Below, one piece after another: positions 1 to 10,768 of a stretch of DNA of 64,000 bases. The position numbers were made by a program, and so were the translations under genes. How positions within the stretch are numbered: the first letter of the stretch is position 1; each line of letters begins with the position of its first letter. A model generated the notes under the pieces. It was given only the letters and a program-made list of their open reading frames with translations. It ran no database searches and had not been told where the DNA came from. This stretch comes from Papaver somniferum (lineage: Eukaryota > Streptophyta > Magnoliopsida > Ranunculales > Papaveraceae): assembly GCF_003573695.1 (NCBI RefSeq), contig NC_039359.1, positions 87,772,566 through 87,836,565 of the forward strand. The letters are read 5' to 3'.

Positions 1-731
1 GTCTTTTCCTGCCATTACTGCTTGTGCGATCCAGTCTTCAAGCTCCTGCCTTCTACGTGAGCGCTATTCTAGTTCCTTTTGCATGTTTTGCATAGTTGGC
101 GATACGGGTTTTGGCAGTTGGGTTACTTGCGTGTTTTTTCCTTGTGTTGTTGTCGCCTCTCTGTTTTGGGACCCATATCTTGTCGGTCGTTTGATAATGC
201 CTTGGATCGGTGTTTCTTCCTCGTTGTCATCCTCTATTGCTACTTCATGCCAATTGATGGGTCAGTCGGTTACTTGATTCTCTATTGTATCAGGGTTAGC
301 GCCTCCTACGTGTGTCATGGTTAGCTAGGCATGAGCCTCCGGGTGTGGTCGCCAAATGTTGAGGGGTGATTTTAGGTTTGAGGTTCTACCCGTCCTAGCT
401 AGCCAAGTGACCTCACTTTATTAAGAATAGTAAGAGAGAGAGTCGTCCTTCCATTGTACCTTGTCCTTGTTTATATAGACTTTCCAAAAGCCACTTCCTT
501 TTATGACATCATGCCATGTGTCCTAAACTCCTTTAATTACTATTAATATCATTCCTTCTCTAATAAAACCTCCTTCTTTTCTCTTAATTCCTCCCTTATC
601 CTTTCCATCTTATGAACACTTTCTTGGTGGACTTGGGCTTTAGTCCCCAGGTCCCCATGCCTCATGTTGGGTTTGCCTCCCCTTTTGAGGGCACACTAGC
701 CCGACTAAAGGGTAATATTTTTCATGTATCA
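1..731 (-). mobile_element. 5' end of a truncated Ty3/gypsy-like LTR retrotransposon
   Basis: The element reads on the minus strand. Its LTR spans about 357-731 and begins and ends TG...CA (minus-strand start TGATACATG near 731, end TCAACA near 357). Next to it, at about 340-356, is a primer-binding-site-like TTTGGCGACCACACCC. The LTR contains a TATA-like CTATATAAAC (minus, about 469-479) and an AATAAA (minus, near 420). Inside the element, positions 1-85 translate on the minus strand as a charged gag-leader-like peptide (QKELE, stop, RSRRRQELEDW), so the copy carries at least one stop. The remainder lies beyond the left window edge. LTR boundaries are judged by eye. Confidence 0.6.
469..480 (-). 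promoter_or_regulatory. TATA-like box of the LTR
   Basis: On the minus strand the sequence reads TCTATATAAAC, in the middle of the LTR, where the U3 promoter of an LTR element would lie. No activity can be inferred. Confidence 0.35.
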
Positions 732-1334
732 ATAATAGTATTTCTATATTTCTCTCTATATCGATTCAAAACATCCGCGAATAACATCAATGACACGGAT
801 CACTCTTCCATGCTATTTTCGGACGATAAAACTTGAATCATGATGTTGATTCCGAACAATAAATTATCATCAACCGAAATTCATCAAGTATGAAAAAACA
901 TTCATTAAGATTAGTCATTATATTTTTAGAACTAATTATCACGATAAATTTGACTCGAGATTCTTGACTATGCATAATAGTCTAATCAAGTATGTGACAT
1001 CGTCTCAAAGGATATAAAAATGAATATAACTTAAGATATATGTGGTTTAGTCTTCACTTACCTTTTGTTGATGAAGTTCTCCAAAATCTTCAGTTGATCT
1101 TCGCCTTCAAAAGGGCGATATATTCTCTTTTGATGACTGTTCATTCTTGCTTAAATATATCCAAAAGCTTAAATATACAATGATGACTGTCGTAATATTC
1201 TCTTTCTCAACTATATATATATCCTAGTCTGATACCTAACTAATTGTAGACTAGAAATCAAGATATAGGTTTGACAACTAAATTTGAAAAAAAGCTTGAG
1301 ATATAAACACTTGTGAGTTCGACCGAGCAACGCT
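732..1334. other. AT-rich intergenic stretch without recognised gene
   Basis: Short reading frames only. I see no domain, RNA or clear repeat between the LTR end and the dispersed repeat that follows. Confidence 0.5.
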
Positions 1335-1490
1335 CTAATAATTCATATTTCAGTGCATAACAAAGGTTCGGTCTCACTATATGCATGTATTTATAAAAGG
1401 TCGAACCCCACATCATCTATATGCATTTTATCTTTAAAATAACAAAAATAATTCTACACATGCCGAAAATATCTATTGAAGTTTCGTATG
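1335..1490 (+). repeat. Dispersed repeat, copy A (second copy at 35345-35510)
   Basis: This about 155-bp block is repeated in the same orientation at about 35345-35510. Both contain the run of words GTGCATAA, AAAGGTTCG, TCTCACTATATGCATG, AAAAGGTC, AACCCC, CATCATCTATATGCAT and AAATTTC in the same order. No terminal repeats or coding potential were seen. It may be a fragment of a non-coding transposon or LTR. Confidence 0.65.
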
Positions 1491-1990
1491 AAAGGGATTC
1501 AATGGCAGTCTACTTAGTCTAGCTGCTCTATATATCATTACGATAAGTGTTGGGTTGAGGGGATCTCTTACTCTCTAGTTTGTTTTCTATGAAATTTGGT
1601 ATCCTCACCAGTAAACTACCCCATTAGAAATGTTGGGTCATCATGCCCTCTTAGGGTTAGATTTTCCCATTTTTCTCCCACTATGGGATGAACAAACTTG
1701 AAAAACTAATGGATAAATGGGAAAATTTATCCATTTTTCTCCCACAGCGGTCAAAGAATATCGGCATGGATGAAATTCAATTTCTAGCGGTTAAACCCTC
1801 ATTGTACATGTTATAACTTAAACCACTGACTTTTCTCTATCATCAACGTGACGCTAGCCAAGACTCCAACGAATATATTAGAATGACTAAATATTTAGTC
1901 ATCCAATGGCTCTAATATGTTACCTATAATTAAATTATTTTCAAATCCAAACTCACACCTTCTTCTACACATCTAATATCAAATCTAAAA

Positions 1991-2430
1991 ATGCCTCCCA
2001 TAGTTCGTGGTGTTAAGTTTACTCTAGAAGAGAATTTAGCTATTTGTATAGCTCATATTTTTCAAACAAGAAAAAAATATATGCAGTAATCAACCCGAGT
2101 CGACTCTGAGGTTTTAGGAGAACATTTTTTGCAATGTTCGTTCGCAGAAACGGGGAACCTTTTATGCGCGAGGCTCAAGGATTTTTGCATCGTTTTAATC
2201 AGCAAATCACACAATTCCTAGGTTAACTAATGAACAATAACCGCAATATATTAAACGGTGAAGGTCCTTATGAATTGGAACAAAAAACACTAGCGATATG
2301 GAAAATGTCTAACGGCATACCTTTCGCTTACGAAGCATTGCTTTAAAATTCTTAAAGATTTCCACGGATTCAACCCTATGGTTCCTAGATGCTCCACCAC
2401 CCGGCCATTGGAAGAGGATATTAATTAACG
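1991..2430 (+). pseudogene. Trihelix/Myb-like transposon ORF1 remnant (PIF/Harbinger type)
   Basis: Starting at ATG 1991 the translation begins MPPIVRGVKFTLEENLAICI. This resembles the N-terminal helix of the Myb/trihelix-like, NAM-associated proteins that accompany PIF/Harbinger transposases and are often annotated as GST T3-like. A second conserved part, in other frames, reads LHRFNQQITQFLG, then GEGPYELEQKTLAIWK and, after a further frameshift near 2345, FKILKDFHGFNP, which matches the family's C-terminal F..W.ILKD signature. Several stops and at least two frameshifts make it non-functional. The paralogous segment keeps only the first about 20 codons. The family assignment is by remembered motif pattern, not by search. 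Confidence 0.45.
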
Positions 2431-2673
2431 ATTATGAAGTATGGTTTAATCCAGTGTAGTTGCTTTAATCTAATTTAGTATGTTTTAATCCAATGTAATT
2501 GCTATAATTTAATGTAGTTTTCTTTACAATAAGAAAGGTTTAAGTTAGTTATGATGATTCTACACTGAATTAAGCAAATACGAATATACTTTCATTGATT
2601 AAATGAATATAACATAACATAACACCAAACTAAAACATAAAACGATAGTGAATAAGTTCCTAGACTTAATCAG

Positions 2674-3105
2674 TCAACTCCACCAAAAACACCTAGGATA
2701 TATCCAAAGTGCTTTGCATATGTGTCTTCTTCTGTAGACTTCTGTAGAAGTGTGAAAATGCATACAAGTCATGCAACCTGGCTTTGAGCATCCACTAATT
2801 CTTTGTTGACAATATCTATTTCGGTGATCTCCATCTCCATAATGGTCGCAGTGTAACTTCTTCAATTTAGCTTTAAGTTTCAAGTTTTTGCATGGTGTTG
2901 CTAAATTTTCTTCATCTTATTTAATCTTCATAACATCATCTAGCATATTTGGTCCCTCAAGACAGTTAGGATCTTGACAATGCAAATACCTGAGATTTTT
3001 CGGATGTGATTCAATGACCATTCTGATGCGTGAACAACTTTCTTGTGGACACTTGAAATACATCCAAAGGCATTGAATTAGACTGTGGTTATCCATGAAA
3101 CACAA
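2674..3105 (-). pseudogene. Cysteine-rich, GRF-zinc-finger-like fragment
   Basis: Two consecutive minus-strand reading frames (3105-2917 and 2883-2674) encode Cys/His-rich peptides. The first contains CPQESCSRIRM and LRYLHCQDPNC, a spacing reminiscent of the GRF zinc finger (C..C, about 20 residues, C....C). The second has several CX2-4C and H residues and ends before any further recognisable domain. There is no complete gene structure. It lies between the transposon ORF1 remnant and the Helitron, in the 1.2 kb absent from the paralogous segment, so it probably belongs to the same degraded transposon. A chance reading frame is possible. Confidence 0.25.
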
Positions 3106-3448
3106 TGGACTCTTGCTTCAACACATAATATTGGTTTCCGTTTGTTTTTAGAAAACATGGTGGATGATGTTGGTTAAGAATGATTTATGTAGGTTATGTT
3201 TAGAAGAAAAAAAATCATTGGTGGTTCAGTATTTTTTTTTGAGAAAAATAGAGTCAGTAAAATAGAGTTAGTTTCACGTTATTTTGTCGTTATTAAATAT
3301 GACCCAGTTAACTAAACATAAGCATGAATTAATTAAAAATGGAAGTCAATTTTTCAAGTTCTAAAACTTTCTAATCCATTAACATTACTATCTCATTTAT
3401 TATAAAATAAAAACTTTTGGACAATAAAACATTAACATTACTATCTCA

Positions 3449-4490
3449 TCTATAATACAAAACATAATGGGTTTTTAAGTCTTGGACGGTCGGATAATAT
3501 TTTGAGAGACAAATATTACATCCGACCATCCCAATTTCATCCCATCCAAAGACATCCGATGGTTGTCATTTTTGTAACCTATTTCATTATGAATTCAAAT
3601 TTATTAACCTTTAATTAGTGGATAAACACTTAACTTAAGATATTTAAAGAAACATTAAATGAAGTCATAATACCATTTATGCATTAATTGTATTTGGTGG
3701 TGGCAATGTGAATTGATGGGAAGTAAGACTTTTTTTTCTTTTTCTAAAGCATAAGTGATATATATATATTTATAAACATACGTACATACTATTATTTAAA
3801 TGATTAATTGTTTGTTTTTGGATGATTTATATGGCTAATTTTACGATGTAGATATGGACGTTATTTTGGACAAAAAACCTAATTCATCTTAATCTTGCGT
3901 TTCAGAATAATGGTTCCCGGTAGCAAAGGCAAAGAATTCATCTCATTCAAAGACATCCGACGGATATAAGATTTGTAACCTCCTTCTATTATGGATATAT
4001 ATATTGATAACCCTCATAATTATCTCCTAACCAATTAAAAAAAATTAATATGCCAATGAAAAATCCTTACCTTTAATTGATAAAAAATAAATAAAAAATT
4101 ATCCTATAAAAAACATACAAAAAATTTATTTGTTAAAAGATATATTAGATTCTTAATAGATTGGCCATCTTTTATCAACCTGGAAATAAAGAACATCGTT
4201 AGAACTTTTGCCAACATAAAAAATAAAATAAATTTATTTCATATACAGTTAAATATGATTTTGAATAATAATATGCACGTATGTTGATTCATATACATTC
4301 GAATGCAAAAAGATATGAGTCTAAAAAAAAAAGAATTACAAAATATAAAGGGTTTTTGAGGCTTTGACAGTTGGATAATATTTCGAGACACCAACGCTTC
4401 ATCCGACTATCACAGTCTCATCCCAGCCAAAGACATCCAACAGATGTAAGATTCGTAACCTCCTTGAATTATTGATATATGCATTGATAA
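3449..4490 (+). repeat. Three related blocks in the Helitron 5' half
   Basis: Blocks at about 3465-3600, 3935-4025 and 4355-4490 share AAGACATCCGA/CCAAC, GGATAATATTT, TTTGTAACCTcCTT, ATTGATAACCCTC and similar words. The first starts at the Helitron 5' end. They look like repeated 5'-terminal Helitron sequence, arising from nested insertion or internal duplication. Confidence 0.5.
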
Positions 4491-5142
4491 CTAGGGCTGC
4501 ACAAGACCCGCCCACCAAACCCAAACTCGCCCGTACCCGCTAAACCCGTGGGTTTTTAGTCCATACCCGCCCGTTGTGGGTGCGGGGTTGGTTATGAAAA
4601 AAAAATCCGATGTCTGTGGGTGTGAGGTTGGTTTAAGCTACTACCCGCCCAAAAAACCCGCAGATTATATACCATTAGATAAAACTAATCCTAGCCGTCC
4701 ATTATGAAACCCTAATACTAGTAGATAGGATAACTGATAACCCTCATTCACTTTCTACACTCTTGTCTCTGTTCGGCCTCTCCTCTTCTTCCTCCTCAAT
4801 TCTTCTTCTTCACCTACGAACGACAATTACCAGAAATCGACAACAACAACTTCGAATCTTCACCAGAAATCGACAACAATCGAAAAATAAATAGATTCAG
4901 CACTTAATCTTCATCTGTGAACTTAAGTAAAACATGTGTGTGCGTGTGTGTGTGAATGAGTATTGAATTATAGAGCGGTTCTAAGCGGGTTTAAACCCAT
5001 ACCCGCCTAACCCGCAGCGGGCGCGTAACAAAACCCTCCCGTTGTTTGTGGGTGCGGGGTTGGTTTTGAAAAAAAAACGCAGTCTGTGGGTGCGAGGTTG
5101 GTTTCATCTTATACCCTCCCATACCCGCCCATGTGCAGATAA
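4491..5142. mobile_element. Nested hAT-like non-autonomous element with CCCGC-rich ends
   Basis: The about 650-bp insert starts near AGGGCTGCACAAGACCCGCC and ends near ACCCGCCCATGTGCAG. CTGCACA stands in inverted orientation at the two ends. GATAAC is present at both junctions, and the related block at 4000-4020 shows the uninterrupted ATTGATAACCCTCATAATTA. Near-direct copies of about 120 bp (4535-4680 and 5000-5135), rich in ACCCGC/GCGGGT and sharing GTGGGTGCGGGGTTGGTT, flank an AT/TC-rich core with a TG-rich microsatellite (about 4931-4957). This style, an 8-bp-TSD-type element with CCCGC subterminal motifs, is typical of plant hAT MITEs. The TSD is only partly conserved. Confidence 0.5.
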
Positions 5143-5589
5143 CCCTCATAATTAGTTCCTCACCAGTTAAAAAAATATTGTATGCCAACAAAAAAAATCC
5201 TCAGCATTTAAATGCTACAACTATGTAAAACTCATATTTTTTTTTAAATTGACTCATATCTTTTTTCAATCGAATTAGCCCACCTTCATCAACCTATAAC
5301 AAATAACATTAGAACATTTGTGGGTACAACATCTAAAATCCTTATTTCTTCCTTGAAATAAATTAACTGTCCTTCATCAACCTGCAAAGAACGAAGAACA
5401 TTATGTTAAGAATACAGAAAAATTCATTTTCATTTGATTCATTTTTTTTTTTTGGAAATAATCGAAGAATAAAAATAAATACATACAATTGAGAACTATT
5501 CAAATATTGAATCGGCAAAACTTTTCATTTCAATCGTAGGCCTAATTTAATTTTAGTGAAAAAAGAAATACTATTTTGAAGCCATGAAG

Positions 5590-6110
5590 ACTCACAAGCT
5601 TGCATTCTTTGCATCCTTGTAAATGAGACAACAATCTATCTTGGAGTCGCATTCCTTTTCAAAGATACACTTACACTGAACCTCAATCTTTTCATAAACC
5701 TTCTTGACTTTTTGGGTTGTTTCCTTTTTCCTCTGAATATGCTATTTATTTATTTTTTTATCTTCTTGATCATGATTGTCTTTTCCTCCATTACAACACG
5801 ATTGAGCATTGTCATCGTAATCTTCAATTACTGACCCATCGCTATCACCAAATCTTTTTTTTTCTCATAATTCACTTCCAGCTTTTTTTTTTTGGTGTTA
5901 TTGTTATGGAGAAGATTAAGAGATTCAGTAGATTTAAGGCTACAAGCAATACCTTCATCATTCTCGGTATTATTGAACGAAAAGAAACCTGATTTTCTGG
6001 ATTTAACTTTTTTAATTTCTTTAAATCAGTCATTTGGTATCTCGGTCGCTTTTGCTGCTAGCCTTTTCACAACTTACTCCACCAATATATGTTACAAACA
6101 GGGGCATCAT
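5590..6110 (-). pseudogene. Unrecognised gene fragment captured in the Helitron
   Basis: The minus strand reads largely open across this stretch in two frames joined at poly-A runs. A Ser/Asp-rich part is followed by VKKVYEKIEVQCKCIFEKEC and a further Cys pair. One TAG and a frameshift interrupt it. The composition (acidic, then a Cys cluster) looks more like coding than random AT-rich DNA, but I cannot name a family. Helitrons commonly carry such fragments. Confidence 0.25.
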
Positions 6111-6119
6111 AATTGAGGC

Positions 6120-7050
6120 TAAAATTTAAAACGTGCATTACATAATTAGGGTTCATATAACTTACTTTTCCCCTATTTTAAGTAGATCGGAGACAAATAT
6201 TACTGGAAGAAATAAGGGCAGGGTAGAATTAAGGTTAAAAGCAATGCCTTGAACACGATCTAACTCCTCTGATCTTCCTCTCCACTACCGGTTTTCTTCG
6301 CTTGATTATACTCCTCATCCCCCTAATAATCCTCCCCACGTACACGTATTATCCACCTATAATCACTAATTTACCATCACAACTCATTTTACCAAAATAC
6401 TTACCAATTAAGAAAATAACGTCCGTAGTATAAAGTCTGCATGCATAATAAACGGTGCTTATGATTAACATATTATTAGAAAAACTAAAGGAACGCAATG
6501 GAAGTTGAAATTTAGAAAAATCAAATGTCCAGGATGAGGGAAGAAGTCAGGAGAGATCAAATAAGAAACCGCTGCTACGACAACTATACGACCAAGACTT
6601 TGCAATGAACTATGAGGTATACAAACACTTGGAATCCGTGAACTAAGATGAGACGAAAGGAAAGATTCTACTGCCAAAATTTAGACCAGGACACCCTTTG
6701 GAGACGTCTAAATCTAAAACTGACAAAAAGACAACAAAACTTATCGAGACTGCCGAAAAATATCGTGAGGAATCGAAACAATGATATCGATGAGATAATA
6801 TCTATGTTCCTTTGAGGAGGAAAATGAAGGAAAATCGTACTCCATGCATCATTTGTACACGAAAATATTGATGATCCGTGAAGAGAATGAGGGAATGGAT
6901 TTTTGGCTTCGACGAAACCATGCAATGGAGATGACATGTGATAATACATGAACAGAATCACCAGAACATATGGATAACGAACATATGACGATAGTACCAT
7001 CGATCGAGGAAGAATTTATGAGAGGATGCAATTACATGTATTCTCATCCG
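6120..7050. other. Helitron interior without recognisable gene
   Basis: The minus strand has reading frames of 70 and 110 codons (6465-6677 and 6668-7000). Neither begins at a convincing gene start or shows a known motif. I treat this as Helitron filler sequence. Confidence 0.4.
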
Positions 7051-7340
7051 ATAAAGATTCAACATAAAGATCTAAATACAACACAAATCAGTATCAAAGA
7101 CCGCCAATCTTTGGGGATCGACTAAATAATTATTATTTCAGGGCAACATAAAATAATTTACCTAGCATTTTTATAAGAAATTATTCTTTTTAATCAATTA
7201 CAAGTGTAACTGAATTTATAATTATTTGGATGACAAATATCTAAGATTTCATAGATACAAGTTCTCATGGGTCAAAATAAATCTTATCATAGTTTGTAGT
7301 ATTTTATTTAAATCATTCTGACCAAAAATTATTCTGTCTC

Positions 7341-7373
7341 ATGCCGTTCCGTAACGGCATGGGTTATCTCTAG
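7341..7373 (+). other. Helitron 3' terminator hairpin and CTAG end
   Basis: An 8-bp perfect stem (ATGCCGTT / AACGGCAT) with a CCGT loop is followed by GGGTTATCT and CTAG. In rolling-circle transposons this hairpin marks the end of strand transfer. The host T follows at 7374. Confidence 0.85.
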
Positions 7374-8333
7374 TTTATTACAAAATAAAAACTTTTGGAT
7401 AATAAAAACTTGAAAATCTTCAACAAAGATCTCGTGCAATCTTTGGCCTCCTGGTTATCTTCATTTAGTGTGTCTTTTATATTTATTTATTTATTAAGCA
7501 TGTATTTTCTTAAAGGGATTAAGTTACAATTTCACGTGTATATGTGGTATCCACAGTGTCATGGAAAACAATTTGACTAATACAAAATAGGCTTACCTGG
7601 TCCCAAATTTTATTGATAGGTTTCCCATTTGATACATTTCTTCCATTCAACGCGCTCTTAAATGGGTTTTCCTTGATTTTTGTTGCTTCGGTTGTTAAAT
7701 TTTAAAACTTGAGCTCTTCTTTACCTTTTAACAGAACATTTACTTAGACTATCTTCTAAGACTTTCCCTGCTCTTCCCCTTTTGCTAGTATTTTCTATTT
7801 ACTTATTTTTAAATTAGCACATATCTTATCGATAACAGCTTTAAGTTTGGCTTTGCAAAAAAGTGTAATAGCTTTTTGAGACATTTCAATTGAGAAATTT
7901 AAACACCATAAAAAAAAATTAATAAATAAAATTTAAGATAGTAGATTTTGGTGTTAGTTGAGTGTTTAAAAGTGAGAGGAATTTCTTTCTTTTTCTTTTT
8001 ACTGTATCAAACTAAAGGTTGGCGACTAGACTTCGAGTACTAACGGCTGAGGCAGGACTGTCCGCAGCTGAAGTTCAACCGTCACTAAAGGCCACGCGGT
8101 ATTACCTTTGTCGCGCACTTCTTTATCGGCGCGTTCATTTACCACAGTGGAAAATCCACTTAGCCCGTCGATGTAGCCCATAGCCCATAGGAAATGCCCT
8201 TATGCGCGATAGCTGTAATCAAGTCGAGAGATAAACGTAGGTATTGTCACCCATGTTTTAAAAACCTAAACTCTAAACTCAAGTTCACTGACTGTCGCCT
8301 CTCTCTGCATTTACTCATCGGGAAGAAGCAAAG
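7374..8333 (+). promoter_or_regulatory. Upstream region of the F-box gene, shared with its paralogue
   Basis: This stretch aligns with 58160-58885, 59110-59173 and 61815-61974 upstream of the second F-box copy (for example AAGCATGTA, ATTAAGT, ACAATTTCACG, TGGAAAATCCACTTAGCC). It therefore holds the original promoter and 5' leader. No clear TATA box could be placed. It lacks both the SINE and the 2.6-kb insertion found in the second copy. Confidence 0.55.
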
Positions 8334-8382
8334 ATGTCCGGCCATCACTTACCAGAGGGGATCTTATTGGATATATGCTTAA
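8194..8382 (+). other. Upstream open reading frame overlapping the F-box start
   Basis: An ATG at 8194 opens a 62-codon frame that overlaps the F-box start codon in another frame. The paralogue keeps a matching 63-codon frame at 61832-62023. Both begin MPLCA and end SYWIYA, and the length difference is a whole codon. If both lie in the mRNA they would reduce translation from the main start. Part of the similarity is forced by the overlap with the F-box coding sequence. Only two copies are available for comparison. Confidence 0.35.
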
Positions 8383-9509
8383 GATTACCAGTGAAAGCTA
8401 TTGGAAGATTCAGGTGTGTTAACAAAAGCTTATGCAGTTTGTTACAAAGCCCTAATTTCATTCAAATGCATCTCAATCATTCTACTGAAAAAGATAAGTT
8501 TAAACTCTTGATTTCTAGCTACAGTGATGGTCAGAGTTCTGTCCATTCAATGGCCAGTAGAAGTGATTCTTCGTTATTGTTGTCTGATTATGAATCCGTT
8601 GAAATTGATTATCCGTTCAAGTCTCAAAATCCATTAGTTGAAATCATTGGTTCATGTAATGGCTTGGTCTGCTTAGAACTTAATAGGCGTGATGTTTGTA
8701 TCTGGAATCCATCTACAACTGAGTTCAAGAAAATACAAACACCGCCTACTGTATTTAAGGTTCTTGATGTGGCCCACAGGAGAGGGCAGAAGGGATACTC
8801 GTATGGATTTGGTTATGATTCCAAAATTGGGGATTATAAGTTGGTTAGATATGAACGCTGTGAATATGTGATGTACCTTTCATCAGGTAGCATCTATACA
8901 TTAGGAACAGATACATGGAAGAAAATTGAATCTAGGGCATTGTCACTCTATGATGTTAGCTTTGCAGACAAATCGGGGGTGCATGTTAATGGAGTTCTGT
9001 ATTGGATTGCAGCTCGCACCCTCGAAAAGGGAGATGGGTTCAAATCATGCCTGGTAATAGTTTCTTTCAATATCTGTGGTGAGAGTGGCCATGAGATACA
9101 ACTACCTGCTGACATTTCAGCCGGCCAGGTGGCACTTAGTTTGAGTATGTTTGATGGGAACCTTTGCCTGATTTGTGATATACTTGATGTTCATGTGGAG
9201 GTATGGGTGATGAAAGATTTTGGAGAGGATAAAGGTAACTGGGCTAAACTTTTTACCATTGATAAATGTGGTATTAGTTATGCGATGCTTATACATTCTC
9301 TCAAAACGGGTGAAATCCTTTTTCAGCTAGGGAGAGAGAAAGTTGATGAGCCTAATGGTCTTGTTTTATATAAACCTAAACATAAAAGGAGTACAGTTCT
9401 ACAAATGCCTGGTCCTCATATGTTATTTGGCATTGAGAGTTATTTTCCAAGCTTAGCTTCCCTTAAATCGGGTACTTTTTTGAGGGCAAGGGAATTCGAG
9501 GAATTATAA
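8334..9509 (+). CDS. F-box protein with FBA-type C-terminal domain (CPR1/CPR30-like)
   Basis: This intact intronless gene encodes 391 residues. The F-box lies at about residues 3-45 (HHLPEGILLDICLRLPVKAI, then RFRCVNKS). It would bind SKP1 and place the protein in an SCF ubiquitin-ligase complex. The C-terminal part has hallmarks of the F-box-associated interaction (FBA) domain that recruits substrate: GSCNGLVCL (107-115), IWNPSTTEFKKI (123-134), YGFGYDSKIGDYKLVR (157-172), GVHVNGVLYWIA (215-226) and a late KDFG..GNW. Length and single exon fit the plant CPR1/F-box-FBA family. The ATG at 8334 sits exactly before the F-box and is shared with the paralogue at 61975. The substrate cannot be told from sequence. 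Confidence 0.9.
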   Translation: MSGHHLPEGILLDICLRLPVKAIGRFRCVNKSLCSLLQSPNFIQMHLNHSTEKDKFKLLISSYSDGQSSVHSMASRSDSSLLLSDYESVEIDYPFKSQNPLVEIIGSCNGLVCLELNRRDVCIWNPSTTEFKKIQTPPTVFKVLDVAHRRGQKGYSYGFGYDSKIGDYKLVRYERCEYVMYLSSGSIYTLGTDTWKKIESRALSLYDVSFADKSGVHVNGVLYWIAARTLEKGDGFKSCLVIVSFNICGESGHEIQLPADISAGQVALSLSMFDGNLCLICDILDVHVEVWVMKDFGEDKGNWAKLFTIDKCGISYAMLIHSLKTGEILFQLGREKVDEPNGLVLYKPKHKRSTVLQMPGPHMLFGIESYFPSLASLKSGTFLRAREFEEL

Positions 9510-10450
9510 AGCAAGAAGGAAACTTCAGAAAGGGTGATATCCTTATTTAGTCACGCTACATCTGAAAATGTTATACTGTAACCGAGAAGTTATTATGGAG
9601 TAGAATGGAAGTAGTGTGGAAAATGAAGATGTGGGAGCTGCTAGGCGTTCTGCCAATTTATTGGGCTTGGTATACTCTCTTAAGGCGGACGATTCCAAGG
9701 AAGCTACCTTGTTTGTTCAATCCATATTTTGAGTAAGGTTTTTCCACCTCTCGTTAATTTACCTTTTTATCTTCCTTTTTCCCTTTCGCTTTTGGAATGT
9801 TCGTGTGTGAATTGAGTATCCAATCTTGTTCGGAGACTAGAAAAGTTTATCTAAGAATCAATAAAACTATCTAACGTAGTAATGTTTGATGATACTTTCA
9901 CTTCAGTATTTCTACAGACTTACCACTATGCTTGTTTTTTCTTACTGCACTTTTTATGAATGCGGGCCTTTTATTTTGTTTGTTGAAACTGCATTAAATG
10001 TTCTTATGAAATGAAATTGGTTTCAATGTTATTTTAGAATATGTGGATACTTAGTTGGATTATGAATGAAATGAAATATAGTTGGAGTCCACGAATCGCA
10101 TATCCTGTACCCCCTTAACTAATCCGTCATCAGATATCTAGTTTTTTCATTTATTTCAATGTAACTATGATCAACCAGCTTTCTGGGAATTGAACTGGTG
10201 GCATAATCAGTCTTTTGACAGAGTTTAACATGCAGTTGCTATTCTCATGTACTGTACTTGAGTTTCTGGGCAGAGTGTGTAGTGCATGTAAAAGCAATTT
10301 TTATACTGTGTTCATTTCCTTAGGATCTATCAATTACTATGACATTTGTGTTTTCCAGTAGGTTTCTCCTTGTGGAGAGCTTCACAGTCCTTGAATACCG
10401 AGACAAAACTTCTTATATTTTTGAGAATCAAGATATCTTAAAAAACAATT
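9510..10450 (+). other. 3' flank of the F-box gene, shared with the paralogue
   Basis: The 3' flank aligns with 63208 to the window end (CTGAAAATGTTATACTGTAA, GGCGTTCTGCCAA, CTTCCTTTTTCCCTTTC, TTGAATTGGTTTCAATGTTAT). The duplication therefore extends at least 800 bp past the stop codon. It may hold the 3' UTR; no second gene was seen. Confidence 0.6.
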
Positions 10451-10768
10451 GGATGAATTTGATATCCCAAATGAAGACTAAACAATTTTGGATTCTTGTT
10501 CTACTTTCATTGTTAATTTTTGCGTCCTGTCAGTGTTTTTAAGGTATAACATCTATTCTTGAGTTCTTATTATGCATCTCGATTTAGAATCAACTGTACT
10601 ATGCTTGAAAAAAAGGATGAATTTGATATTCCAAATGAAGACTAAACAATTTTGGATTCTTGTTCAACTCTCATTGTTAACTTTCATTGTAGTTTTTAAG
10701 GTATAACATCTATGAGTTCTTATTATGCATCTCGATTTAGAATCAATGGTACTACGCTTGAAAAAAGG
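10451..10768 (+). repeat. Tandem duplication of about 160 bp
   Basis: Two adjacent copies (10451-10614 and 10615-10768) share GGATGAATTTGATAT, AATGAAGACTAAACAATTTT, AAGGTATAACATCTAT and ATGCATCTCGATTTAGAATC in the same order. No coding function was seen. Confidence 0.8.

Larger units (their letters stand above)
1605..3448 (+). repeat. Left part of duplicated segment, copy 1 (matches 57460-58150)
   Basis: From about 1605 the sequence aligns with 57460 onwards: GGGTCATCATGCCCTCT versus GGGTCATTGTGCCCTCT, then GGGTTAGATTTT, GAATGACTAAATAT and a shared CTAATATCAA. The alignment stops near 2080 and resumes near 3305, so copy 2 lacks about 1.2 kb found here. At 3392-3448 a short host stretch (AACATTACTATCTCA followed by an A-rich run) is repeated in tandem just before the Helitron insertion point. 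Confidence 0.7.
3449..7373 (+). mobile_element. Non-autonomous Helitron, 3.9 kb, both termini visible
   Basis: The 5' end reads TCTATAATAC at 3449, close to the usual TCTMTAYTA start, and is preceded by A. The 3' end is CTAG at 7370-7373, followed by T, with a perfect 8-bp-stem hairpin (ATGCCGTT CCGT AACGGCAT, 7341-7360) ten bases upstream. This is the canonical Helitron terminus with A|T insertion. Joining 3448 to 7374 recreates the uninterrupted sequence seen in the paralogous segment near 58155 (CTCTCATTTGGTACGAAATAAAAA versus CTATCTCA plus TTTATTACAAAATAAAAA). No RepHel protein is encoded, so it needs a helper. Its last about 300 bp match the Helitron end at 28970-29270 in opposite orientation. 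Confidence 0.85.

Noticed and set aside
6465..7000. Two minus-strand frames in the Helitron
   Set aside because: No recognisable motif or gene structure. Hydrophobic runs come from T-rich DNA.
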